Of a stretch of 64,000 nt of DNA, positions 55,386 to 64,000 are shown in pieces. This DNA comes from Chinchilla lanigera. Lineage: Eukaryota > Chordata > Mammalia > Rodentia > Chinchillidae. Made by a program: the position numbers and the translations under genes. The first letter of the stretch is position 1. Every line of letters starts with the position of its first letter. The stretch covers positions 35,792 to 99,791 of the forward strand of contig NW_004955465.1 of assembly GCF_000276665.1 (NCBI RefSeq), given 5' to 3'. A model generated the notes under the pieces. It had not been told where the DNA came from, searched no databases, and saw nothing but the letters and a program-made list of their open reading frames with translations.

Positions 55386-57570
55386 AATCCAAGTAACTAT
55401 GTTTATCTGTTACTTGGGGCAAATCTGCTCAACTTTCAATGTAAATGAGTTACCTGTGATATTGTCAGGGTTACTGGAGTGCATAATTCCCATCTCTGCA
55501 GGGCTTGTATGCGTGCACTCCGGAGCTCTGGACTGAAAATCAGACGCTCTCCTGCCCAGCACCGCTGGGCCATCATGTGTGTGTGTCTGAAAGAACCACC
55601 CTCCAGATATCTCAGAATTAAAAATCTGTCCTTCTTTAGGGCTTTCACAGCCTTCATCATTCCAGCAATTTTTAAAAGATTATCATTATTACTATTCATA
55701 TCATTTGAAGGGCAGATCCTTGTCTTCTATCCCCGGAGTCAGAACACTCTCTTGAAATCTTTAAAGCCTGAAACTGGGAAGTCTGTTGTAAGTAATGTCG
55801 TGCCTCCTTCCTTCTTGGGGAAGAAGGCCTGCTGATTTAAGAGTGATGGGATGTGATAGGGGGAAGGGTGGATGATCCATTAGCTTTTGTTTTCCCTTTA
55901 AGTTGTTTGTTTTGTAAGTGTAATAACCAACAAGTCATAAAAGATGCAGAGGAAAAACACAGAAGCCTTGCAGAAGATAATGCCTGCCCACCAGAGTATA
56001 AAAACAAGAGTCTGTTACTACCAGGGAGAGCCTTCGCCAACTTCTGCCTCCTCCTGGTGTCCCGAGTCTGAAACCAAACCAGTTGGGGCAGGATATGAAG
56101 CTATTGAACCATTTGATAATGATGCAGAGAAACAAAGCAGCACGGAAGACAGCGTCAGAGAACAAGATGACACCGATGTTGTGTGAAGCTATTAGCTGGC
56201 TTCGTGCTTCTGGAATCCAGAAACACTTTACTCCAGAAAGTAGAATAAATGTTCTGGTGGGATGAACAGAAGAAGTTGGTTTTATAGACAGCAAAGAGCT
56301 AAAGAAAGAAGAATCAGAGAATAAGAGGTTATCAGTCATTTCAAAGTTTCTTTCCTGGTATGATGGGAATAAGGAGACAGAACTACAGGAAATGGTTAAC
56401 ATCAGGTTACTTCAAGTTACCTATTTTGTGTGTAAGATTAAGGCAGCAGGAATTTCTTATCACACCAATTGAAACTGGGCTGTTGGGGAAATTTGGCTGT
56501 TATCTCTCTAATCCTGATATCTTGGAAGGTCAGATAGCTACTTTGTTTTGGCTTGGTGCCATGGAACTTTAGCATGAGTGATTCCATTCTGACTTTTTGT
56601 CTGCTCGGCAGGAGCCCTATTCCAACCAGTGGCTTCCTGTAATTTTTATTTAATGATATACAAGAGTGTTTTGAGATTTAAGATGGTAGTCACCATCTTA
56701 GGGATGGTGACTACCCTTACAGAGTCTGCCATCCTGACTCACAGGTCCCAGGGAACCTGAGGTCCCTTAGCTAGTAAGGGAGGAGAGAAGATAGCAGATC
56801 CAAATCTTAAGCCTCGCCTCCTGGGGTGGCCTCAGAGCAAAAGACCTGTGAGAAACCACACAGCCCCCAACTGGGAAAGGCCTGAGCCCAGTTGTCTTTT
56901 GATGTGCTAGAAATCCAGGCCACCTCTTCATAGAGGAGAGCTGTCCTCTGTGCTAGATCTCAGAGCTGTCCTGCGGGAATGTGTGTCTCAATCTGTACTT
57001 GCCTTTGCTGGATGTTAACCTTGAACCTTGTGCCTCGAATTGAATTTTTGAATGAGCGGTCAGCCAAGCTAAGCATGCCAGCTGGGAAATCAGTTTCCCC
57101 AGATTGCTACTTTGGTACATTTATGGAGTAGGAGACAGGTACAATGAAAGGAGGAGCAAAATCTGCCCTGGGAGGGGGTGGTATTTTTCTCAGTAGTTTT
57201 TGTTGTGATTTTCTCTTTATTTTTATAGGAGGTAAGGGCATTTTCTGTGAGTTCTTCTTAGCTGAAAATACTTCTAAGGGTCTCCAAATCGCCCTTCAGA
57301 TATAGTCTGTGTTCATTCACGTGGTAATACCTTTTCAAGGGTAAAGTCTTGGAAATTTTCTGGTCAAAGGCCCTGTCCTGACTAGTTTTCTTCCCTACCA
57401 TCGACTTACTGGGGTGTAAAGTTGCTGTCTCTTCAATGCTGATGCCTTAAATTTAAAAATGGCCAGCAAATCAGTTTGAGTAAAGGGACAATAATTTCCA
57501 TCTCTGCTACCATCTCCTCTCTCTGAGCCTCTAGCCATTGACTCTGGCTGTGACTTTACAGTAGCCTCTA
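55386..57570. other. Mostly unique sequence; run of unexplained open frames at 55944-56471
   Basis: About 2.2 kb. Within 55944-56471 several frames in different registers are open one after another (listed as a finding). None matches a protein I know. A 155-codon minus-strand frame covers 55935-56402 as well. Text near 56560 ('tggaactttagcatgagtga', TTCCATTCTGAC) looks LTR-like but I cannot assign it. No confident repeat otherwise. Confidence 0.35.
56679..56715. other. Two overlapping, mutually exclusive inverted repeats
   Basis: TAAGATGGT (56679-56687) pairs with ACCATCTTA (56692-56700), 9 bp with a 4-base loop. GGTAGTCACCAT (56685-56696) pairs with ATGGTGACTACC (56704-56715), 12 bp with a 7-base loop. 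The arms overlap, so only one can form at a time. No T-run follows, so this is not a typical terminator. Confidence 0.85.
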
Positions 57571-57657
57571 TTTTTCTTCCCTTCCAGTTCTGGAGATGGA
57601 ACCCAGGGCCTCATGTGTGGTAGGCAAGGACTCTGGCCCTGAGCCACACCCAGCCCT
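57571..57657 (-). mobile_element. ID SINE, antisense, old copy
   Basis: 'ttctggagatggaacccagg', 'gcctcatgtgtggtaggcaa', 'ctgagccacacccagccct' is a degraded antisense ID element with A- and B-box remnants. Confidence 0.75.
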
Positions 57658-58289
57658 CCGGTAGTCTTTTGACAGGTATCCCTGCTTCCACATTTGCCCT
57701 GCTGCAGAGGAGTCTCCTCAACATGCTCAGGGAGATGAGTTGGAACGGCAAGTCATGCCATGCTTCATTATAAATTGCTTTAATAACTTCTCATGGCTAT
57801 TTTTAATTTTTAATAGCATAAATACCTAGGAATCTCTTGACCACAGGAAGTGGAACATTAACAGTGACATTCCTCTACTGAAGAGTGCTATCCCTACCTT
57901 GTAATGCTGCCAACTTGTACTTCTGAGCCTTGGATTTAACTATTCCCTTGCTTTATGGAAATATCTTTTCCATAGACTTAGAAATACATATTGACAAATA
58001 TGTACTCCATAATTATGTTTCTAAAAAAGTCCTGTGAACTTTTAGTTATCTTTAACTTACCATGCTATATGTGATCTTCTGCAGCTTTTTCTTTCTTACA
58101 TTTCCTGATCTGTTGCCAAGACTCATCCATACTGATTCATTTAGATGTGGTAGATTTGTTTCCACTACTTTTTCACATTTCAGTGTATGAATAAATCACT
58201 ATTTATTTATCTGTTTTCCTGTGGTGGCATCTAGAGTTTTGCTAGTGGAGCCGTACTGATGGCTTTGTACAGCTTTCCAGTGTTCTCAG
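57658..58289. other. Unique sequence, no gene recognised
   Basis: About 630 AT-rich bases. No frame or repeat of note. Confidence 0.4.
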
Positions 58290-58760
58290 CAAAAGACAAA
58301 ATCTTCAAAATCTCCACATGGTCTGGTCCTACCTGACCGTTCACCCTTGCTCATTTCCTGCTCACCTCACTTCTTGGGCTTCACTCCATCCCAGGGCAGT
58401 AAAGAGTGGAATAAAGCAAGAAGAATGTGGCCAACAGGTTGCTTTTGTCTCTCCCTTCCCTTTGTTAATGTCAATGTTTTCTACAAACCCCACATCGGTC
58501 ATTAACCTCCGCTTTGGCAGATCTTACCTGATATTCCAGAACAGGAGGTCAGGCACCTTTCTTGTGCTTTCTTAGCGTCACACTCTTCCTCTTTGGAGCC
58601 CTTGCCATGGTTAGTGTCTTTAACCACCGCATTTGCACAGCTGGGTGACTTGCACCTGCTCTTCTGGGGGAGTCCAAGCTCTGAGAGTAGGGGCTGTCTG
58701 CCATGTTTGACAGGTGTACCCCAGGCCCTAACATGTTGCCTGGCTCAATACACGTTTTTC
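58290..58760 (+). mobile_element. L2 LINE 3' portion, sense
   Basis: 'caaaatctccacatggtctg', 'gtcctacctgaccgttcacc', 'cttgctcatttcctgctcac', then 'agtaggggctgtctgccatg' and 'taacatgttgcctggctcaa'. This follows the L2 order (AACATGGCCTACAAGGCCCTGCATGATCTGGCCCCTGCC ... GCAGGGACTGTCTG ... GTGCCTGGCACA..CAATA). ORFs of 61-113 codons here are remnants or chance. Confidence 0.65.
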
Positions 58761-58859
58761 TATACTTCCAAAAGCAATCTGCAAGGACTTAGGAGAGCCG
58801 TGGGAAGTGCAGGGAAGCTCCACCGCAGAATCCACCAGGCTTCTTCATCAAGCTCTAGA

Positions 58860-59215
58860 GCAGGAGAGGTCAAACTGTTCTCTAAATCATCAGAGCGTCA
58901 ACATTTGAGACTTTGTAGGCCGCGTAATCTCTGACAGAAATGCTCAGCTTCACTGCTGTTCTCTGAGAGCAGACACAGATAAAATGTAAATGAACGAGCC
59001 TGGCCATATGCCAATGGAACTTTATTTATAGACACTGAAACTTGCATTTCATATCATCTTAATTTTCATGTGTGATGCAATGTGATTCATATGTTATGAA
59101 ATATAATGCTTGGATTTTTTTTCAACCGTTTAAAATTATGAAGGCCATTCTTAGCTCACGGGCTGTCCAAGAGCAGGTGGTGGCTGGAATTGGTCTGTGG
59201 GCTGTCGCTGGCCAG
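58860..59215 (+). mobile_element. hAT-Charlie DNA transposon remnant, MER58-like
   Basis: 'gagactttgtaggccgcgta', 'taaatgaacgagcctggcca', 'ccaatggaactttatttata', 'tttttcaaccgtttaaaatt', 'cattcttagctcacgggctg' and 'attggtctgtgggctgtc' match the layout of the MER58-type hAT element (TTTTAGGCTTTGCGGGCCATA ... GTAAACGAATGGGCGTGGCTGTGTTCCAATAAAACTTTATTTA ... GGCCCGCGGGCCGTAG). Non-coding and mammal-wide. It supplies the start of a spurious 193-codon frame (59072-59653). Confidence 0.75.
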
Positions 59216-60060
59216 CTGTGCTCTAGCATGGCTTCTACCTGTGCAGCAACCTTGCGTCTAAGTCAGTTCATCACCATGGGCAAACACACACCCAAAGAAG
59301 ATACTGTGGAAAGGTCCAGAGGTAATGCACTATTAAAAAAAGAAATTAAGGGTAACCTTTATAAAAAAAAGCAAATTTTCTCCAAAAGTTGCCAAATGCC
59401 TCTCCCATTACAGGCTATTGAAACTAAGACTCAGCCACCTAAAAGTGCATCTTGTGACAACCATATCGTCCTCCCCAATTGCATAATAAAAAACCTGCCC
59501 ACCCACTCACTTACCGTTCCTCCCATGGCTGATTCATTTGGCAGATTGAGTGGCTGCCTGACAGGCAACACATGCAATTCTCTGGCACTTTCACACAGCA
59601 AGGTCTCAGCCGGGCTGTCAGCACCTGGTCCTGGTCTATCTACCTTTGCATGAATGTAGGTGTGGGTTCAGCAACATTACCAATAGGCCAGGGAAACAAA
59701 GCAAAACAAAACAAACAAAGGCTTCTGCTTTGCAATATTTGTTAATATAAAGCCTGTTGACATACTTTTTAATCTGTCAGCAGACAAACCCTGGAAGGTA
59801 GCCCACGCTGTCGGTGTATTAACTTGTTCTTGTTCATTGAGATGGAAATATTAATTCACTGGCTGGAATGTGCATTGGTACAGCTCTGAAAGGAAGTGGT
59901 AGGGTGCTTCCTGGGCATATACCACCATCAGCTGGAGAGAAGAAGGGAGTGAGGACAAGGCATGAGTACCATCGTCTTTTCAAGATGGCAGCGGCAGTGC
60001 CTTGTCTTGACTCTAAAAGTGGAAACTGTTAGTACTTTATATCCCTGTGGTAGGAAGGTG
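59216..60060. other. Unique sequence, no gene recognised
   Basis: About 850 bases. The 193-codon frame beginning in the MER58-like element ends at 59653. Its second half is Ser/Lys/Thr-rich with no domain. An (AAAAC)n patch is at 59697-59717. Confidence 0.45.
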
Positions 60061-60577
60061 TGTTAGTCTGCTTTTCATCACTGTGACAAAATACTTGAGA
60101 ATAACAATTTAAAGGAGGAAAAGTTCATTTTGACTCATGATTTTAGAGGCTTCTGTCTATGGTCTTCTGGTTGCATTGTTTTCAGGCCTGCAGCAAGGTA
60201 GAAACATCATGGTAGAAGGGTGTGATGGAGGACAGCTGCTCACCTCATGGTGGACAGGAAGGAGGGAGGGAGAAGAGAGAGAGAGGTGGGGGAGAGAGAG
60301 AGATTAGAGAGAAAAAAGGGCTAGAGATAAGATATTGTCCCCAAGGTTAAGATCCCATGACCCACTCCCTTAAAATAGGCCCTACATCCTATGTTTCTGT
60401 CACCTCCCAATAAATGCCATCAAGTTATCAATCCATCAATGGATTAATCCACTGACAAAATTACAGCCCTCAAGATCCAGTTGCCTTTCAAAGCCCCATC
60501 TCTGAAGACTGCTGTACTGGGGACCAAGGTCAACACAGTGAGCCTTTTGGGAAACATTCCGGATCCCAAGCATAACA
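60061..60577 (-). mobile_element. MST-like MaLR LTR, antisense, near full length
   Basis: It begins 'tgttagtctgcttttcatca' and 'ctgtgacaaaatacttgaga', includes 'aggaggaaaagttcattttg', 'caccatggt'-like GAAACATCATGGTAGAAGGG, then 'ccatgacccactcccttaaa' and 'ccatcaatggattaatccac', and ends 'tcccaagcataaca'. This is the antisense of an MST LTR, including its ATTGATGGATTAAT block. A (GA)n-rich stretch at 60262-60312 lies within it. Confidence 0.85.
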
Positions 60578-60799
60578 GAATAAGTCACCTCATTCAGCCT
60601 CTCCACTTGAAGGGTGGTCTCCACTTGACGGGTGATGCCTCTTGGTGGGCTGGTCTTGGATTGCTTTCCCTTGCTAAGCAGAGGTTCTCTGGATCATGTT
60701 GCCCATTTCCTTGTTCAGTTCTTTCAGAGGCTCCCCACGGCTACATGCTGTATACACCCAATCACCGTTATCAGGACCTCTTCTTCCTGGCCACCAAAA

Positions 60800-61028
60800 C
60801 AGCAGAAAGGCATGAAGAAAACACCAACTGCAAGCCACACAATGCCTGAGGACACTGGAAGCTGTGAGAGAAGCCTGAGCCATATTCTCCCTCACAGCTC
60901 TCAGCAGGAACCAGTCTGGCTAATGCCTTGATCATGGACTTCTGTGTCTGGAACTGTGTGTTAATACATTTTTGTTATTAAGCCACCCAATCTGTGGTAC
61001 TCTGTTACAGCAGCCTAGGAAAATAGCA
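60800..61028 (+). mobile_element. MLT1-like MaLR LTR 3' part, sense
   Basis: 'tattctccctcacagctctc', AGCAGGAACCAGTCTGG, 'gccttgatcatggacttctg', 'tgttattaagccacccaatc', TGTGGTACTCTGTTACAGCAGCC and an end near AGCACA follow the MLT1 consensus 3' half closely (TTCTCCCTCACAGCCCTCAGAAGGAACCAACCCTGCCGACACCTTGATCTCGGACTTC ... AAGCCACCCAGTTTGTGGTACTTTGTTA). Confidence 0.88.
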
Positions 61029-61172
61029 CATCTCTTTATAATGCTCAATGTGACCTGGGCCCTGTTTCCTCACTGGCTTCCCACTTGGACTCTGCTCACT
61101 GTTGACTTTCTGTGGTTAAGTATTTTTTTCTTTTAGCTAGGTAGGATCACAGGTGTCCAGATGTACTGGGGA

Positions 61173-61174
<2 letters not shown>

Positions 61175-61209
<35 letters not shown>

Positions 61210-61230
61210 TGTGTGTGTATATGTATGTTT
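61175..61230. repeat. (GT)n microsatellite
   Basis: About 29 bases of pure GT, then GCGCGTGTGTGTGTATATGTATG. It is Z-DNA-prone where GC interrupts it. Confidence 0.96.
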
Positions 61231-61339
61231 GATAGTTAGAACTAGATGCTTTAATGAGTAAGGTGGCCAGGGATGCTAGAAATCTCTAAATGCGTGGAAG
61301 TCTCACACAGCTTTCCCACTGGTAGCCCCATTGGGATTA

Positions 61340-61665
61340 CTTCACCACACTGCCCTTCCTTTAATTCTGTGAACATTTCCCTACCCTGTGTATGAGCCCT
61401 TCCCTTTGCTGGAGCCCTGTCTGCTTGCCCTTCACAGGATTTAGAGCTCAAATGTGCCTGCAAAGTATTCACTTGGTTGTTGTCTTTTACATTAGTCTTT
61501 AGAAAGTACTCCTGCATAGAAAGCATTATCACTATTTTTTTCTAACCTACTTGTTGATTTATTTGTCTCTTCCAGCTAAAGTGCAGGGTTGGTGGGAGCA
61601 AGGACCACATGCGGTTGCTGAGGCTCCAGAGCAGAGCATGACAACCAGCAGATGGTCACAGATGT
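61340..61665 (+). mobile_element. L2 LINE 3' portion, sense (weak)
   Basis: 'tgagcccttccctttgctgg', 'ggatttagagctcaaatgtg', 'tgttgatttatttgtctctt', 'gtgggagcaaggaccacatg' resemble L2 blocks (TCAGCTCAAATGTCACCTCC ... TTTATTTGTCTGTCTCC ... AAGCTCC..GGGCAGGGACC). Order fits, identity low. Confidence 0.5.
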
Positions 61666-61997
61666 TAAGTGTGTGAGTGTATCAGGAGCCCTGATGCTGG
61701 AAATCCTGGAGGGCTGAGGATCGGGCATGGGGGAAGGGAAGGAACATGAGAAGAGACAGGGTGGGAATGAAGAAGGAAGTGGTGAGGCATGGCGGCAGAC
61801 CTGAGAAGGCACCAGCAGGGTCCGAGAAGCCCAGGCAATGGGAGTGTGCAGTCCTGGAGGAGATTATGGTGGAGCAACCTTGCCCCTTCTTTCTCCTGTG
61901 GGGAGCAGCCTTGTGGAGCTCAAGATCTCCAGGGAGGTGGAGTCTAGGAAAAAGGACTGGCTTCCCCCTTAGGTAGATAGATACCAAGCTGCCTTTT
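61666..61997. other. Unique purine-biased sequence; no gene recognised
   Basis: About 330 bases rich in GGAAGG-type words on the plus strand. Overlapping frames of 70-101 codons on the minus strand follow from this composition. No domain. Confidence 0.4.
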
Positions 61998-62096
61998 TTT
62001 TTTTTTTTTTTTTGGTTTTTCTCCGGTACCGGGAACCGAACTCAGAACCTTGCGCTTGCCAGGCAGGCACTTTGCGCTGAGCTAAATCCCCAGCCC
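61998..62096 (-). mobile_element. Young ID SINE, antisense, with target duplications
   Basis: A 20-T run (from 61994), GGTTTTTCTCCGGTACCGGG, 'cttgcgcttgccaggcaggc', GCGCTGAGCTAAATCCCCAG. Perfect 14-bp duplications CCAAGCTGCCTTTT at 61984-61997 and 62097-62110. The long pure tail and exact duplications indicate a very recent insertion. Confidence 0.97.
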
Positions 62097-62110
62097 CCAA
62101 GCTGCCTTTT

Positions 62111-63034
62111 ATTAAGTTATTAGCATAATGAGGAGCTAGGTGGGGAGGACCCAAGTAGAGAGTTGATGTTAAGAAAAATCGTACTCCCTTTCCATAGAAT
62201 GCTTTTTTTTCTTCTTGTGAGAGTGGATATTGTGTGGGTAGGACATGGACCGCTCCGGTGTGAGCAACCCTACTTTTTAAGGACTCGCCTCTTTTTTTGA
62301 AAAGACACAGAACATACACTCAGCAAACTTCTACAAGGACCTCAAACTGGTTGTATGGCAACCACAATGAAGTTATGTCTTTGAAGCCAGCTGGAGTCTT
62401 ATTTTTCCTGCAGAAGCCCTCTATTTTGTTCAATTTTTTAATATAGTTTCATTTCTATTTTGGTGTACACTCAGAAATTTGGAGGTGAGGGACTCAGCTC
62501 TCAGTCAGGCAAAAGATGGCCTGTGTTGTAATTCTACCTCTGCTGCTAACTTGCCAGGTGACCTGTAGTGTTTTACTTAACCTCATAAGGGCCTCAATTA
62601 TTCTATAGAAAATTCAACGCAAATACGTTCCACCACAGGGGACTGGGGGGTGGAGAAAGAAGGAAATAATATATGTGAAAGTACACTGAGGAACTTTCTG
62701 AATTGACTTTCTTTTTCTTAGTTTTGTTATTTCAACTCTCCCCAGGCCTGTCCTCCAGGTAGCCACTCACCTTTCTGGTTACCTTTCCCCCATCCAGTAA
62801 GTCATGTACCAAATTTGCAATCTATGTTACATTTGAGTTTAATTACTTTATTCATTGTTTAATCTTTTCCTTAAATTGACACACCTTTCAAACTTTAAGT
62901 GGGTTTAATTAAAAAGGGAAAAAGTTATATCAATATGTAAGAAAATGAAACCACAAGTTTTTAAAGTATATTTTTTCCTGTACATATTTATGCTCCTATA
63001 TAATCAATAAAATTAAAAAATAAAGCCAATGTCT
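62111..63034. other. Unique sequence with a probable MIR at 62510-62615
   Basis: 'ggcctgtgttgtaattctac', CTGCTGCTAACTTGCCAGGTGACCTGTAG and 'cttaacctcataagggcctc' match the sense MIR core (CTGGTTCGAATCCTGGCTCTGCCACTTACTAGCTGTGTGACC...CTTAACCTCTCTGAGCCTC). The rest is AT-rich unique sequence with no frame of note. Confidence 0.55.
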
Positions 63035-63290
63035 AATATAGACATTATGGGAAACAATATGGAGATTTCTCAAAAAACTAAGAATAGGACTGTGATTTGA
63101 TTCAACAGTCCCACTTCTGGGCATATATCCAAAGGAAATGAAAGTAGTTTGTTAGAGAGGTATCTGCACTCCTGTGTTCCTTACAACACCGTTTACAACA
63201 GCTGAGTATAGAATCAGCCTAAGTTTCATTGCTAGATCAGTGGGTAAAGAAAACATCTTACCTTTCTCTTAGAAATTCAGATACCAAATT

Positions 63291-63293
<3 letters not shown>
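63035..63293 (+). pseudogene. L1 ORF2 C-terminal fragment, sense
   Basis: 'aatatggagatttctcaaaa', 'caacagtcccacttctgggc', 'atatatccaaaggaaatgaa', 'ggtatctgcactcctgtgtt' with CAACAGCTGAGTATAGAATCAGCCTAAG and AGATCAGTGGGTAAAGAAAAC reproduce the L1 ORF2 3' end (TATGGAGATTCCTCAAAAA...ACCCAGCAATCCCACTTCTGGGTATATATCCAAAGGAA...GAGATATCTGCACTCC). Decayed by stops and indels. Confidence 0.88.

Positions 63294-63361
<68 letters not shown>
63294..63361. repeat. (GT)n microsatellite, ~68 bp, at the L1 break
   Basis: The longest pure dinucleotide run in the window. In L1 the next sequence would be GGTACATATACACAATGGAA, so an internal TACATATACAC-like seed may have expanded. Frames here are artefacts. Confidence 0.97.
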
Positions 63362-63363
<2 letters not shown>

Positions 63364-64000
63364 CATCTTTTCATTGCTGTAACAGAATACTTGGTGTTAT
63401 GGTATGGATTTACAGTGTCCCTCAAAAGTCTCATGTGTTTGGAGTGACTGGATCATGGAGTGCTATACTCACCCATGGATTCATCTGTTGATGAGTTCAG
63501 TAGCTGAATGTGCTACTAGGAGATGAGGTCTGGTTGGAGGTGGGTTGCTGGTGGTGTGACCTGGAAAGGTGTGTTCTTGTCCCTGGCCAGTCCTCCTCGC
63601 TCTCTGCTTCTGGGCTGCAATGAGTTGAATAACTTTACCCTGTCACACCTCCCACCATGCTATTTCTGCCTTGGAACCAGCCTACCATGGGCTGAAACCA
63701 TGAACCAAAATAAACTTTTCCTCCTTTAAGTTGTGGATGTTGGGCATTTTGTCCCAGTGACAAGAGAATGATTAATACACCTGGGAACACCAACTTAAAG
63801 GAGGAAAGATATATGTTGGCTCCTCATTTCAGATATTTCAATTTATGGTCAGCCAGCTCCATTGCTTTTAGGCCTATGTGGGCAGAATATTATGGTAGAA
63901 GGACATGGTGGAAGAAAGCTCTTCATCTCATAGCATCCAGGAAGAAGAGAGTCAGAGACAGAGAGGAAGGGACCAGGATATAGATATAGTCCCCAAGGTA
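63362..64000 (-). mobile_element. MST-like MaLR LTR, antisense, interrupted and cut by the window end
   Basis: Left piece 63362-63394: ATCATCTTTTCATTGCTGTAACAGAATAC. Right piece from 63780: 'ccaacttaaaggaggaaaga', 'atttatggtcagccagctcc', 'aatattatggtagaaggaca', 'tagatatagtccccaaggta'. It matches the order in the copy at 60061 (AAAGGAGGAAAAGTTC ... CATCATGGTAGAAGGG ... CCCCAAGGTTAAGATCCC). It continues beyond the window. Confidence 0.85.
63395..63779 (+). mobile_element. MaLR-type solo LTR (ORR1-like) with 5-bp target duplications
   Basis: It begins TGTTATGGTATGGATTTACA and ends AGAATGATTAATACA. Flanks are CTTGG (63390-63394) and CCTGG (63780-63784), one change apart, as expected for a 5-bp ERVL-type duplication. 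The 3' layout has 'catgggctgaaaccatgaac', CAAAATAAACTTTTCCTCCTTTAAG and 'tgttgggcattttgtcccag'. 385 bp, inserted in the antisense MST-like LTR. Confidence 0.9.

Noticed and set aside
59072..59653. 193-codon plus-strand open frame
   Set aside because: Its start lies in a non-coding MER58-like transposon, and the rest has no domain or supporting splice or promoter signal.
1..64000. CRISPR arrays, operons, riboswitches, phage-type attachment sites
   Set aside because: The repeat content, low CpG and SINE/LINE content show mammalian nuclear DNA; no spaced direct-repeat array with unique spacers is present.

Overview
This is a 64 kb piece of nuclear DNA from a mammal, almost certainly a rodent that is not a mouse or rat. 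The evidence is its repeats: tRNA-derived ID SINEs, B1 SINEs with the internal quasi-duplication, a dimeric B1+ID element (B1-dID type), L1 ORF2 fragments, MaLR-type LTRs (MST/MLT1-like and ORR1-like), and old mammal-wide MIR, L2, Tigger-like and MER58-like elements. No B2 element was seen. I cannot name the species; a beaver-, springhare-, dormouse- or squirrel-like lineage would fit, because B1-dID elements are known outside the murids.

I find no protein-coding exon, tRNA, rRNA or snRNA gene, CRISPR array or CpG island. All open frames are short. The longest run through a SINE, a DNA transposon, a low-complexity array or the assembly gap. The window therefore reads as intergenic or deep intronic sequence.

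Layout. 0-9 kb: mostly unique sequence with a few SINEs and an L1 fragment. 9.2-11.2 kb: an unclassified element with two internal tandem repeats, then two Tigger-like DNA transposons side by side. 12.6-15 kb: an L2 split by an ID SINE, then an LTR-in-LTR nest. 15-23.4 kb: mostly unique, with a B1, (GT)n, (TA)n and an AT-rich repeat patch. 23.4-28.1 kb: a 3.9 kb antisense L1 ORF2 remnant hit by an ID SINE and a solo LTR, followed by two more LTRs. 28.2-39 kb: repeat-poor, AT-rich sequence with homeodomain-type TAATTA clusters and one 509-bp DNA-transposon derivative. 39-52 kb: denser in SINEs and LTRs. 52.5 kb: a 100-N assembly gap inside a (CA)n/(CT)n array. 53-64 kb: unique sequence, then L2, MER58-like, LTR and L1 remnants, ending in another LTR-in-LTR nest that runs off the window.

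No genes can be shown to act together. The main content is the insertion history, which can be read from target-site duplications, and a few possible regulatory blocks that need comparative data. Family names come from remembered consensus features, not from a database search.
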